A stretch of 38,202 nt of DNA, taken from NCBI GenBank assembly GCA_937935075.1, contig CALGYB010000145.1, forward strand, positions 1 through 38,202, read 5' to 3'. The translations under genes were made by a program, and so were the position numbers. The notes beneath the pieces are model-generated. The model searched no databases. It saw nothing but the letters and a program-made list of their open reading frames with translations, and was not told the origin of the DNA. Below are positions 7,564 through 15,580 of the stretch, one piece after another. How positions within the stretch are numbered: the stretch's first letter is position 1; each line of letters opens with the position of its first letter. Source of the stretch: an uncultured Roseiflexus sp. Its GTDB lineage: Bacteria > Chloroflexota > Chloroflexia > Chloroflexales > Roseiflexaceae.

Positions 7564-7857
7564 TCACGACTCTTCAAAAATGGCACGGACACGGAACATT
7601 CCATCCTGCTGCTCAGGGGCGTTTGCCAGCGCCTGCTCGCGCGGCAACGACGGGCGCACCTCGTCCTCGCGCATCACGTTGGTCAGATCGGTGACTTGCG
7701 CTGTTGGTGGCACAGCGCTGACATCGATCTGCTGCAACATCTGAAAATGGTCGAGAATGCGCGACAGTTGATCGCGCATGTGCTCGAGTTCGGCGGGCGA
7801 GAGGCGCAGCCGCGCCAGGCGTGCAACGTGTTCAACATCGTCCAGTGTCAGCGACAT
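7564..7857 (-). CDS. gatC: Asp-tRNA(Asn)/Glu-tRNA(Gln) amidotransferase subunit C
   Basis: The 97-residue product is the small linker subunit of the GatCAB complex, which converts misacylated Glu-tRNA(Gln) or Asp-tRNA(Asn) to the amidated form. The sequence has the family pattern: LTLDDVEHVARLARLRLSPAE, then DHFQMLQQIDVS and a loop with PPTAQVTDLTNVMREDEVRPSL. Length is normal. gatA and gatB are not in the window. The ATG has GGGAGG upstream and lies 18 bases after the YbbR-type gene, so co-transcription with the cyclic-di-AMP genes is likely. Confidence 0.95.
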   Translation of the reverse strand: MSLTLDDVEHVARLARLRLSPAELEHMRDQLSRILDHFQMLQQIDVSAVPPTAQVTDLTNVMREDEVRPSLPREQALANAPEQQDGMFRVRAIFEES

Positions 7858-7875
7858 ATGACCGTCCTCCCTCTT

Positions 7876-9234
7876 CTATGGTGTTGCTGTCGGTGTTGGC
7901 GTTTCTCCTGGCGTCGCTGCGGGCGTGCCTGGCGTCGCCGTTGGTTGAATCTCACTCTCGATTGTTGATGTCGGCGCCGGTGTGGCGGTTGACGGCAGGC
8001 GCAGCGTCACGAAGACGCGCGGCGCCGGCGCTGCCAGGGTCACTCCTTCCGGGAGCGTGAACGTTGGTTCGAGTTCATAGGTTCCCGGTCCCAATCCACG
8101 GACATTGACAATGCCAAGCAATTGGGCGCCGGATAAGGCTTCGAGTTGTGCAGAGGCGCCGGCCACGGTGATGGAAACGATGTTGGGGCTGATCGATACC
8201 AGCAATCCATCATTCATGCCGGTGGCCTGCACCGACGCCGGTACAGTGACCTGGAATGGACGGTTGATCAGCGCAATTCGCACCGTCACGATCGCCTCTG
8301 TCGGCTCGCCGAAGCGAAGTTGCGTGCCGCGCGGCGCAATGAGCGAAACCGAGCGAGTGAACGTTTGGGTTGCGCCGGTGACATCCACCTCGGCAGTTGG
8401 AACATTCTCGGCGTCATCGAGCGGTCCTGAGCTGCCGGTCAGTGTCACGAGCAATGGTGATACCTCAACTCCGGCGACCACGTATCCGCTGGCAGGGAAG
8501 CCGGTGATCGACGGCACAACCGGCACGCGCTTGAGACCGACGCTGGGAATGATCGGCACCAGGATATCGGCAGTGGCCGGCTCGACCGTCACGCCGGCTA
8601 CCGGTTGGTTATTGGCATCAATTGCTTCGAGCGTTCGCGGGGAATTATAATTGGCGGTCAGGCGGTCAATATCGACGCGCGCGCGCACCGCCGTCACGCG
8701 CGTTACTCTTCCCTGCGGTCCACGCACCGTGACGGCGGTCAGCGGTTGCCCGCGTGAAGTTGCCTGCGGTGCGCGCGCCTCAAAGCCAAACGGCACGACT
8801 CCAGAGGTCTCGATGGTCAGCGCGACAGTCCTGGTTATTTCCTGATCTAGCCGGATAACCAGATAGTTCGGTTCGACGGCGGTGCGCAGGCGAAGCGGAC
8901 GGGTTGTGACAACATTGACCGGCACATTATGCTCACCCGGCCCGCGTCCGGTAAGGTCGACAAAAGGGCGCAAATCACTTAGGCGCACATCGCGCTCGCG
9001 GAGCGTCTCTGCGTCGGTCAGGACGGTGATATCGACCTCAGGACGCTGGGTGCGTGGCAGACCTTCCTGATCGACGACCATCAATCCAGGCGCGAGGCCT
9101 TCGATATCTACCGGTACATTATCGTAGGCGGTGGAAAGATCGGGATTCTGGGTGTACGACACAAAGACCCACAGCGTGAATGCCAGAATCAATGCCAGCA
9201 GGAAACGCAGGGCTGAGGTGTTCAGGAAATCCAC
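7876..9234 (-). CDS. YbbR-like domain protein, CdaR homologue
   Basis: A 452-residue membrane-anchored protein. It begins with a short cytoplasmic stretch and one hydrophobic segment (about residues 9-26), then extracytoplasmic beta-rich repeats in which YbbR units can be recognised, for example QEITRTVALTIETSG, VGLKRVPVVPSITG and NRPFQVTVPASVQATG. The last 40 residues are rich in Pro and Thr, like a low-complexity linker. In Firmicutes the CdaR protein binds and tunes the diadenylate cyclase CdaA, encoded just upstream; here cdaA ends 21 bases before, giving the same pairing. The glmM gene that often follows is absent. Confidence 0.88.
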   Translation of the reverse strand: MDFLNTSALRFLLALILAFTLWVFVSYTQNPDLSTAYDNVPVDIEGLAPGLMVVDQEGLPRTQRPEVDITVLTDAETLRERDVRLSDLRPFVDLTGRGPGEHNVPVNVVTTRPLRLRTAVEPNYLVIRLDQEITRTVALTIETSGVVPFGFEARAPQATSRGQPLTAVTVRGPQGRVTRVTAVRARVDIDRLTANYNSPRTLEAIDANNQPVAGVTVEPATADILVPIIPSVGLKRVPVVPSITGFPASGYVVAGVEVSPLLVTLTGSSGPLDDAENVPTAEVDVTGATQTFTRSVSLIAPRGTQLRFGEPTEAIVTVRIALINRPFQVTVPASVQATGMNDGLLVSISPNIVSITVAGASAQLEALSGAQLLGIVNVRGLGPGTYELEPTFTLPEGVTLAAPAPRVFVTLRLPSTATPAPTSTIESEIQPTATPGTPAATPGETPTPTATP

Positions 9235-9255
9235 GACGACGACCTTTCGCGCACT

Positions 9256-10095
9256 TCAGTTCTTTGGCTCTTCGTCGAGTTGCACTTTGAGCAAACCCGC
9301 CAGCATGCTTCGCAGACGCGCCTCATTGAGATAGCTTACCATACGTCCGTCGTGCACCAGCGAAATCGCGCCCGTCTCTTCGGAAACCACCACGGCGATA
9401 GCATCGGATTGCTCTGAGATGCCTTTTGCCGCGCGATGGCGCGTGCCGAGGCGCCGTGGTCCGACGATGTCTTCGCTGAGCGGCAGCACGACGTTGGCAG
9501 CCAGGATGCGGTTGCCGCGCACAATGACCGCCATATCGTGCAGCGGCGCATTTGGATAGAAAATATTCAACAGGAGCGGCACTGCCAGGCGCGCATCGAG
9601 GATGACGCCGCGGTCGGCGTATTCTTGCAGCCCCGTCTCACGCTCAATGACCATCAACGCCCCAATGCCTTGCTGCGACAACTGCTGTGCAGCACGCGAA
9701 ATGCCAATCACCGTTTCGATCAATTCCGAGCGGTTGGCGCGCGAGAAGGGGCGTCCCAGCAGATCGTTGGTCCGTCCCAGGCTTTCGAGCGCACGGCGCA
9801 ATTCCGGCTGAAACAGAACCGGGATAGCCACGATCAAGGCGGGTTGAATGGCATTTTCGAGCAGCCAGCGCAGCGTCTCGAGCGGCAGCACCGAACTGAG
9901 CGCGATCGAGATGACCAGCATGATGCCAAAACCGCGCAACAGTTGAACGGCGCGCGTGCCGCGAATGACACCAAGCAGCCAGTAGAAAATCAGGGCGACA
10001 ATCGCTATGTCGAGCAGAGCGCGCGGGTCAACGAAGGGGTTGAGACGGTCGGCGAGGCGATTGATCCATTCCAGGATGCTGCGAATGTCAGGCAT
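9256..10095 (-). CDS. cdaA: Diadenylate cyclase CdaA (c-di-AMP synthase)
   Basis: The protein (279 residues from the chosen start) makes cyclic di-AMP from two ATP at the membrane. It has three hydrophobic segments near the N-terminus, with the family signature LLGVIRGTRAVQLLRGFG, and then a DisA_N (DAC) domain with GTRHRAAKGISEQSDA, the RHR motif. The second catalytic motif, usually DGA, reads LHDMAVIV, with Met in place of Gly; the aspartate is kept. The ATG at 10095 fits other CdaA starts. An upstream in-frame ATG at 10140 adds 15 residues, but a TAAAAT (10141-10146) there looks like a -10 box. Confidence 0.92.
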   Translation of the reverse strand: MPDIRSILEWINRLADRLNPFVDPRALLDIAIVALIFYWLLGVIRGTRAVQLLRGFGIMLVISIALSSVLPLETLRWLLENAIQPALIVAIPVLFQPELRRALESLGRTNDLLGRPFSRANRSELIETVIGISRAAQQLSQQGIGALMVIERETGLQEYADRGVILDARLAVPLLLNIFYPNAPLHDMAVIVRGNRILAANVVLPLSEDIVGPRRLGTRHRAAKGISEQSDAIAVVVSEETGAISLVHDGRMVSYLNEARLRSMLAGLLKVQLDEEPKN

Positions 10096-10251
10096 ATCGT
10101 TCCATCGGTGCACGGCGCGTCGGGATAGGCGTTCACGCATATTTTACCGCTATCCCGGCGTTTTGGGATGACACACTGATGATAGAAACCGTTGTCCATG
10201 CGGCATCCGCACGTCTACAACAGTCCTGTCACCGTCGCCGCGCGCCGTTCG

Positions 10252-13200
10252 TCACCGATTCCCTGCCTGTTGCTGTTCGAGCATCCGTTTCGCCGCCGCC
10301 TGTAGCGCTTGGACGCGCTCCATCTCGACACCCGGCACTTTTGCCAGCCGGGTATAGATGCGGATTGCCTGTTCGTACTCTTGCCGGCGCATGAGCGCAT
10401 CACCCAGCTGGAACAGATTGTCGGTATCGTTCTGGTCCAGTCCGTAGATCTGATGCATCTCGGCGATAGCGTTATCCAGATCGCGGTGATGAAGCAGGAT
10501 ACGAATAATCTGCTTCTTTTGTGCGATGGCTTCACGGGTCATGCCGGCCAGCGTGTACATGAACGACAGCCACTGACGCGCTTCGATATCGTTCGGTGCG
10601 ATCTGCACGATTCTGTCGTAGAGGACGCGCGCCTCTTCCTGCCTGCCGAGCGTCCAGTACACCTCAGCCGCCTGCTGAAGGTTGGCAATCGCGTCCTTGA
10701 TCTGCCCTTCCTTCCGCTGAAGTTCAGCGACGCGCGTCAACGCTTCGATGCCTTTATCCAGGTAGCCGCGCCGGATATACATTTTCGCCAGGCGATGGCT
10801 GATCGGGATATTGTTGGGCGCCAGGCGCAGCGCATTTTCGAGCGCCTCAATCGCGCGATCCAGCATCTGGCGCTGCTCGTAGTGGGTCGCCAGTTCGTCG
10901 AGTTGCGCCAGCGCTTCATTCAAACGCCCCTGCCGGAAATAGATGTCGGACAGTTTGGTGTAGATCGCGCGGTCGTAGGGCAGGAACTGTTTGGCTTCCT
11001 GCAACGCGCGCTCGGCGCTGGCGAGATCGCCGACCGCAGCGTAGGCTTCCGCCATGCGGCGCACGATTTCACCCTGGGAAAGGGGAGTCGAGAACGGATA
11101 CCGGGCGTTGTCCGGCGGCGGCGATGCGGGAGGAAGATCCAGGGCGCGCTGAAGCTGGCTCAATGCCTCGCTTGCCTGACCGAGTGCGATATGGCTATCT
11201 GCCAGCGCCTGATAGACAAGATGTGGTGTCAGCATGGGATCGCTCTCGGTATTGAGCAGTTCGAGCGCCTGCTCGAACTCCAGCAGCGCCGATGGATGCT
11301 GCTCTGCCTGCTGCTGAATAATGCCCAGAAGATAGTGCAGGATCGGGAGATCGGCAACCAGCAGCGCGGCGCGGTACTCGGATTGCACGTCACTCAAGCG
11401 TTGTGGTTGCTGTTTGATCTGGTCGAGCAGTGTCGCCAGCGATTGCCAGACGGCGACGGGTTGCTCCCCCATCATTGCCAGCGCCATGTTGATGCGCGCG
11501 ATATTGACCGGATTCTGCTGGTCGAGTTCGAGGGCGCGCCGGAACGCGACCAGCGCTGCTTCGGTGCGGTCGAGTTTCAGGAGCGCCTGCCCATACTGCG
11601 CATGGAGGTCGGCGTTGGAGGGGGACCATTGCAGGGCGCGCCGATACTCCTCGAGCGCTTTGGTCGTTTGCCCCATCCGAAAATACGCGCTGGCAACCAC
11701 AGCCAGTTGCTGCGCCGCTTCGTCGTTGCGTCCTTCAGCGCGCAGCAACTCAGCCAGCCGTGAACGCGCCATGATCGTATCGGGTGACAGTTCGATCAGC
11801 CGATAGTAGACATCAATAGCACGCCGGGGTTCATTGCGCGCTACATACGTGTCGATCAAGAGTTGATACTTGATCAGCGCTTCGTCTTTGCGCCCATCAC
11901 GCTCGTAAATTTCTCCCAATCGCAGATGGATTGGCAAATAATCCGGGTTCAGCCTGATCACTTCCATACAGGCGTCGTTGGCTGCCAGCATCAACCCCTG
12001 CTCGACATACTTTTCGCTTGCCAGCACATACCGTTCACAGATGTCATCCAGTCCGGTTGTGTCGAGTGGTGTCACTGGCTTAGCCGGAACGTGTTCGGCA
12101 GGTGGCAGCGTTTCAAGGACTGCCAGGGGATCGACCGACTCGATGGCGACGGATGGGGTTGCTTCGATGCGGTCGTCTGATGTCTGCGGCTGAGGCGACC
12201 GCAGAAAATCGGTAATGGGCCGAATTTTCCCCCACGTTTCGGGCATTGGACTTTCGGGGGAGGTTTCGGGTGCAGGGACGGATGGCGATGCGGTTAACGC
12301 GCCGGTGCCGAGCGTGCGAAGTTTGGCGAACATATTGCGCTCGGTCAGGTCTTTGGCTTTCTGGCGAAACTCATCGGCGCGCTCGCGTCCCCAGCGCTTG
12401 CCCTGCAGGAAGTGCGCCAGCGTCGAGTAGAGCGTTGCCGCGCGAGCAATGTCGTCGATCTGGATGTAGATCTGCGCCGCGCTCTCGTACATCTGGATCA
12501 TGTCATCGGCTTCGGCGCGCCCGATCGACTCTAGCGGCAACAGACGAATCGTTTGTTCGTACTCATGCGCTGCTTCCGGCAGTTGACCCAGCGCCTGGTA
12601 CGCCTGACCAAGCATGTAATGCGCCGACAGGGCATATTCCGGGTCGCCGGCGGCGCCCTGTAGCAGTTCGATGGCGCGCTGATACTCGCCGCGCTCCTGG
12701 TAGAGCAATCCCAGGCTATAAAAGACGTCGCTGCGATCAGTTCCGAGTTTGAGGGCGCGTTCATACTGTTCGATGGCGCCGTCGATATCGCCCGCCTCCT
12801 GACGCTCGTGCGCCTGAGCGACGATTCGCTCGATAGCGAGGTGCGCGCCGCGCAAGCCGCCGGCGCCGATGATGGGCAGGGAGGTTGCATCAGGGGCGGC
12901 GGTCGCCGCCTCGATGGCCGACTGGACGGTGGTTGCCAGGGCATCGTGGAGCGTCGCAATCAACTCTTTGGCTTCACGGTTCTCTGGTTCGCAACGCAGC
13001 GCGGTTTCCGCCAGATCCGCCGCCTGTTCAAGTTGCCCGCGCGCCTGATGGCGCCGCGCCAGTTCGAGATAGTGAGTTGCCGCCTCTGCTGTCGCGTTAT
13101 GGTCAGCGAGCAACTGCGCTAAACGCACCCGCTGATCGTCGGCGTCGGGTTGCAGGCGTAGCGCCTCGCGCAGGGCGTCGATGGCGCGTGCGGCCAGTTT

Positions 13201-13527
13201 GCGGTTCATCTGTAGATCGGCGAGTTGCACATAGGCGGCGGTTGCCGCCTTCACATCGCCAAGACGCTCGTGGGTGCGCGCCAGATATTCCAGATAGAAC
13301 GGATTACCGGCATCGATGCGACGCAATTCATCGAAAATCTGAAGCGCCTGCGCATACTTTGCCGTGTTGAAGAAGGCGACAGCGACAGCCGAGCGCGCGT
13401 CCAGGTCCTGAGGGAATTCTTGCAATGCGCGGGCTGCCTGCTTCAGCGCCTCTTCCCAGTTCATGAGCCGCGCTGCTTCGCGGCTTTGCTCCATCGCACG
13501 GTCGAACAGTGCACGGTTGCCTGGCAT
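10252..13527 (-). CDS. Large tetratricopeptide repeat protein
   Basis: A 1091-residue protein built almost entirely of 34-residue TPR units from end to end, for example GDIDGAIEQYERALKLGTD and GQTTKALEEYRRALQWSPSN. A Pro-rich, low-complexity linker around residues 440-480 splits it in two. There is no signal peptide or membrane segment, so it is probably a cytoplasmic scaffold. TPR domains bind other proteins; the partner and role are unknown. The ATG at 13527 is chosen for the AGGGG seven bases upstream; a GTG further up at 13611 would add 28 basic residues. It precedes cdaA by about 150 bases in the same direction. Confidence 0.9.
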   Translation of the reverse strand: MPGNRALFDRAMEQSREAARLMNWEEALKQAARALQEFPQDLDARSAVAVAFFNTAKYAQALQIFDELRRIDAGNPFYLEYLARTHERLGDVKAATAAYVQLADLQMNRKLAARAIDALREALRLQPDADDQRVRLAQLLADHNATAEAATHYLELARRHQARGQLEQAADLAETALRCEPENREAKELIATLHDALATTVQSAIEAATAAPDATSLPIIGAGGLRGAHLAIERIVAQAHERQEAGDIDGAIEQYERALKLGTDRSDVFYSLGLLYQERGEYQRAIELLQGAAGDPEYALSAHYMLGQAYQALGQLPEAAHEYEQTIRLLPLESIGRAEADDMIQMYESAAQIYIQIDDIARAATLYSTLAHFLQGKRWGRERADEFRQKAKDLTERNMFAKLRTLGTGALTASPSVPAPETSPESPMPETWGKIRPITDFLRSPQPQTSDDRIEATPSVAIESVDPLAVLETLPPAEHVPAKPVTPLDTTGLDDICERYVLASEKYVEQGLMLAANDACMEVIRLNPDYLPIHLRLGEIYERDGRKDEALIKYQLLIDTYVARNEPRRAIDVYYRLIELSPDTIMARSRLAELLRAEGRNDEAAQQLAVVASAYFRMGQTTKALEEYRRALQWSPSNADLHAQYGQALLKLDRTEAALVAFRRALELDQQNPVNIARINMALAMMGEQPVAVWQSLATLLDQIKQQPQRLSDVQSEYRAALLVADLPILHYLLGIIQQQAEQHPSALLEFEQALELLNTESDPMLTPHLVYQALADSHIALGQASEALSQLQRALDLPPASPPPDNARYPFSTPLSQGEIVRRMAEAYAAVGDLASAERALQEAKQFLPYDRAIYTKLSDIYFRQGRLNEALAQLDELATHYEQRQMLDRAIEALENALRLAPNNIPISHRLAKMYIRRGYLDKGIEALTRVAELQRKEGQIKDAIANLQQAAEVYWTLGRQEEARVLYDRIVQIAPNDIEARQWLSFMYTLAGMTREAIAQKKQIIRILLHHRDLDNAIAEMHQIYGLDQNDTDNLFQLGDALMRRQEYEQAIRIYTRLAKVPGVEMERVQALQAAAKRMLEQQQAGNR

Positions 13528-13672
13528 GGAAGACCCCTGATGCGGCAGTGGCGAATATGCCACTCCCTTGCGAGAGCGTTTGTGTCTCCTCTTGCGCGAT
13601 GGATCGCACAAGAATCAGGGATAATGATAGCACAAAACGGCGTTATCAGGGAATGATCGCGCGTCCGGCAAT

Positions 13673-14506
13673 CTATTTCAGGCGGCGTTGCGCGCCGGCA
13701 ATCGGGTAACGTTGCGCAATCGGCAGTCTGCGATAATCGGCGGCGTCGATAATGATATGTTCTTCGCAGAGTGCGCGGTCGGACATGCGCGAGAAGATGC
13801 GCGGGTCGATCTCTTCGGGTTTGCGGTTGCTGGTAATGACCGTCGGCAATGCAAAGTTGTACCGATGATTGATGATCTGAAACAGTTTTTCGCGCGCCCA
13901 ACTGGTCGTATTTTCGGTGCCGAGATCATCGAGGATGAGGACGTCCGCCTCACGAATATCCTCGAAGCGCTGATCATACTCGATCTCGCTCGATGGTCCG
14001 AACGTCGAGCGCAGGTGGTCGAGCAGGTCGGGTACGATGGCAAAGAGCACGCGGTAGTGGTTTTGAATCAACTGATTGGCGACAGCCGCCGCCAGGTGGG
14101 TTTTACCGCACCCATAGTTGCCGAACAGAATGAGCCAGCCGCGCGGCTGGCGCGCATATTCGAGCGCACGCAAATAAGCGCGACGAACGCCAGGGACGTT
14201 TGGGTTGAAGGTTTCGAAGGTCTTATCGAGGAACGCCGCCAGGTTGCTGATTTCCAGCAGACGCGCCGCTTCGCGTTGCTCCTGCTCCGCCATTTTACAA
14301 ACGCATGGAAAGAGTTTTGCGAAGTCGGGATGCCCGAAGGGCACCGCCTTCTTGTAGAATCCCGCTCCTCCGCAGTACGGGCAGACGGCGCTACTGGAGG
14401 TCGGAGACGTCGCTGCCGCGGCGGAAGAGATCGCCGTAGGCGCCACTGATGTATTTCTCGACGTCGATAGGTCGGTCGGTTCGATCCTGCGCATCGTTTC
14501 GTCCAT
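13673..14506 (-). CDS. DnaI/DnaC-type helicase loader ATPase
   Basis: A 277-residue AAA+ protein expected to load the replicative helicase. After a Ser/Thr/Ala-rich start comes a probable zinc site (CPYCGGAGF followed by FPCVC), then Walker A GNYGCGKTHLAAAV, Walker B VLILDDLG, and a sensor region TVITSNRKPEEIDPRI. This layout matches DnaI of Firmicutes and DnaC/IstB relatives. The ATG at 14506 has GAGAGGTGGG upstream, so it overlaps the preceding dnaD-like gene by 116 bases. It is not next to any transposase, which argues against an IstB function. Confidence 0.9.
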   Translation of the reverse strand: MDETMRRIEPTDLSTSRNTSVAPTAISSAAAATSPTSSSAVCPYCGGAGFYKKAVPFGHPDFAKLFPCVCKMAEQEQREAARLLEISNLAAFLDKTFETFNPNVPGVRRAYLRALEYARQPRGWLILFGNYGCGKTHLAAAVANQLIQNHYRVLFAIVPDLLDHLRSTFGPSSEIEYDQRFEDIREADVLILDDLGTENTTSWAREKLFQIINHRYNFALPTVITSNRKPEEIDPRIFSRMSDRALCEEHIIIDAADYRRLPIAQRYPIAGAQRRLK

Positions 14507-15110
14507 GGGTCGCCCACCTCTCGAGTATCTTCTTGACGTAGCGCCAGGAGCGGGCGTTGGCGCGCACCGCTTCTCGCATTGCATCCTCGATCCAGTGCGC
14601 CGGGTAGCGCTCTTCCGCTTCGCGCAGGTCATCGAGCAGCATGGGGGTCACCAGCCCGATATTTTGCTCGTACAGCGTGATCAGCGACGGGCGATCATCG
14701 GGGAGCGGCGGGTTGGGTGCAAGTGCTGCGCTCGCCTGCCCGACCTGCTCGACCCATGCACGGTTTGCAGCGGTATTCACCACGTACCAGTTGATGTTGC
14801 GCGCGCCGTCGGGCAGGGCGACGTGGAGGAGCGTCGTGCGGCGCACGGCGGCGTCGAGTCCTTCGGCGAGCAATTCTTCGGGCGGGCGCAGCCGTGTAAT
14901 GGCGCGCAATCCGCGTCGCAGCACCCGATCGGTTGCCAGTTCGTCCCAACTGATCCGCCGTGGCGCCGGTCCCCGCTGCCGGCTGAGCCGGTAGAAGACG
15001 TGCAGCGTGACTTTGAGTTCGCTGGGAAGCGTGATCTGTGGCAATACCTCGGTGAACAACTCACCCGGCAGTCCTACCAGTGCGTCGGTTGTGAAACCGG
15101 TGAATGCCAT
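14391..15110 (-). CDS. DnaD-domain primosome-like protein
   Basis: A 239-residue protein with an N-terminal winged-helix-like part (residues 25-110, LPSELKVTLHVFYRL) and a C-terminal DnaD/DnaB_2-type helical domain near residues 155-210, seen in YEQNIGLVTPMLLDDLREAEERYP-like sequence and the SWRYVKKILERWATHG end, resembling the YxxIxxILxxW motif of DnaD. In Firmicutes DnaD works with DnaI to recruit the helicase at origins. Its partner gene overlaps its 3' end and dnaB is about 470 bases upstream, so the whole loading apparatus is grouped. GGAGCAG precedes the ATG. Confidence 0.85.
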   Translation of the reverse strand: MAFTGFTTDALVGLPGELFTEVLPQITLPSELKVTLHVFYRLSRQRGPAPRRISWDELATDRVLRRGLRAITRLRPPEELLAEGLDAAVRRTTLLHVALPDGARNINWYVVNTAANRAWVEQVGQASAALAPNPPLPDDRPSLITLYEQNIGLVTPMLLDDLREAEERYPAHWIEDAMREAVRANARSWRYVKKILERWATHGRNDAQDRTDRPIDVEKYISGAYGDLFRRGSDVSDLQ

Positions 15111-15154
15111 CCGCTGCTCCGCTTCCAGGTCAACGCAGGTACGTTAGACCAGGG

Positions 15155-15182
15155 TAGAACATGCATGTTCTATGCCATTATA
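15155..15182 (-). promoter_or_regulatory. Promoter with palindromic operator for the dnaD-dnaI pair
   Basis: On the - strand a perfect TATAAT (15177-15182) lies 45 bases before the transcript's coding start region. Just downstream, centred on the expected transcription start, is a perfect 18-base palindrome (15155-15172, core AGAACATGCATGTTCT). A -35 element is not obvious. The arrangement is that of a repressor operator blocking initiation. The regulator is unknown; the half-site AGAAC recalls some LexA boxes, but the six-base spacing does not fit the usual one. Confidence 0.6.
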
Positions 15183-15260
15183 CACGACCAGCAATGATGC
15201 GCACTTCGTCCGGGGACGCAGGAACATCGCCCGTACCGGCGTCCGCATGCCCGCAGTTAA

Positions 15261-15321
15261 GCCCACGCCGGCGGGCTTGGCGCCTGTAGCCTGCGGCTTC
15301 AGTCGCCGGGCGGACTCATGC
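15261..15321. repeat. Dispersed 61-bp intergenic repeat, copy 1
   Basis: This segment recurs nearly unchanged at 15378-15438, differing at about five positions. It contains small inverted repeats (CGCCGGCG, and CGGCTTCAG with a C-rich complement). A partial inverted copy is found at 20601-20630. No coding potential. The gene-free stretch 15111-15490 consists mostly of these repeats and the promoter region. Confidence 0.85.
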
Positions 15322-15377
15322 GTGGTCATGTGACCCATCATGGTTGTTGCGCACATCATCCAGCATCGCCCGGTACA

Positions 15378-15438
15378 GCCCGCGCCGGCGGGCTTGGCGC
15401 CCGTAGCCCGCGGCTTCAGCCGCCGGGCGGACTGATGC
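15378..15438. repeat. Dispersed 61-bp intergenic repeat, copy 2
   Basis: Second copy, in direct orientation, of the repeat at 15261-15321, 56 bases further on. The flanks differ, so the repeat unit is sharply bounded. Confidence 0.85.
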
Positions 15439-15490
15439 CACTGCGCAGTCATGCGTCCACGACACGCCTGCCGGGATGCGTTGACCCTAA

Positions 15491-15579
<89 letters not shown>

Positions 15580-15580
<1 letters not shown>

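Noticed and set aside
10309-11763. 484-residue open frame on the + strand opposite the TPR gene
   Set aside because: It mirrors the codon pattern of the TPR repeats on the other strand, and has no recognisable domain or ribosome site.
13673-14506. IstB helper of an insertion sequence
   Set aside because: No IstA transposase or insertion ends are nearby; the zinc-site layout and the DnaD-like neighbour fit a helicase loader better.
15230-15440. Two copies of a repeat as a possible CRISPR array
   Set aside because: Only two units, each 61 bases and GC-rich with hairpins; no third unit, leader or cas genes.
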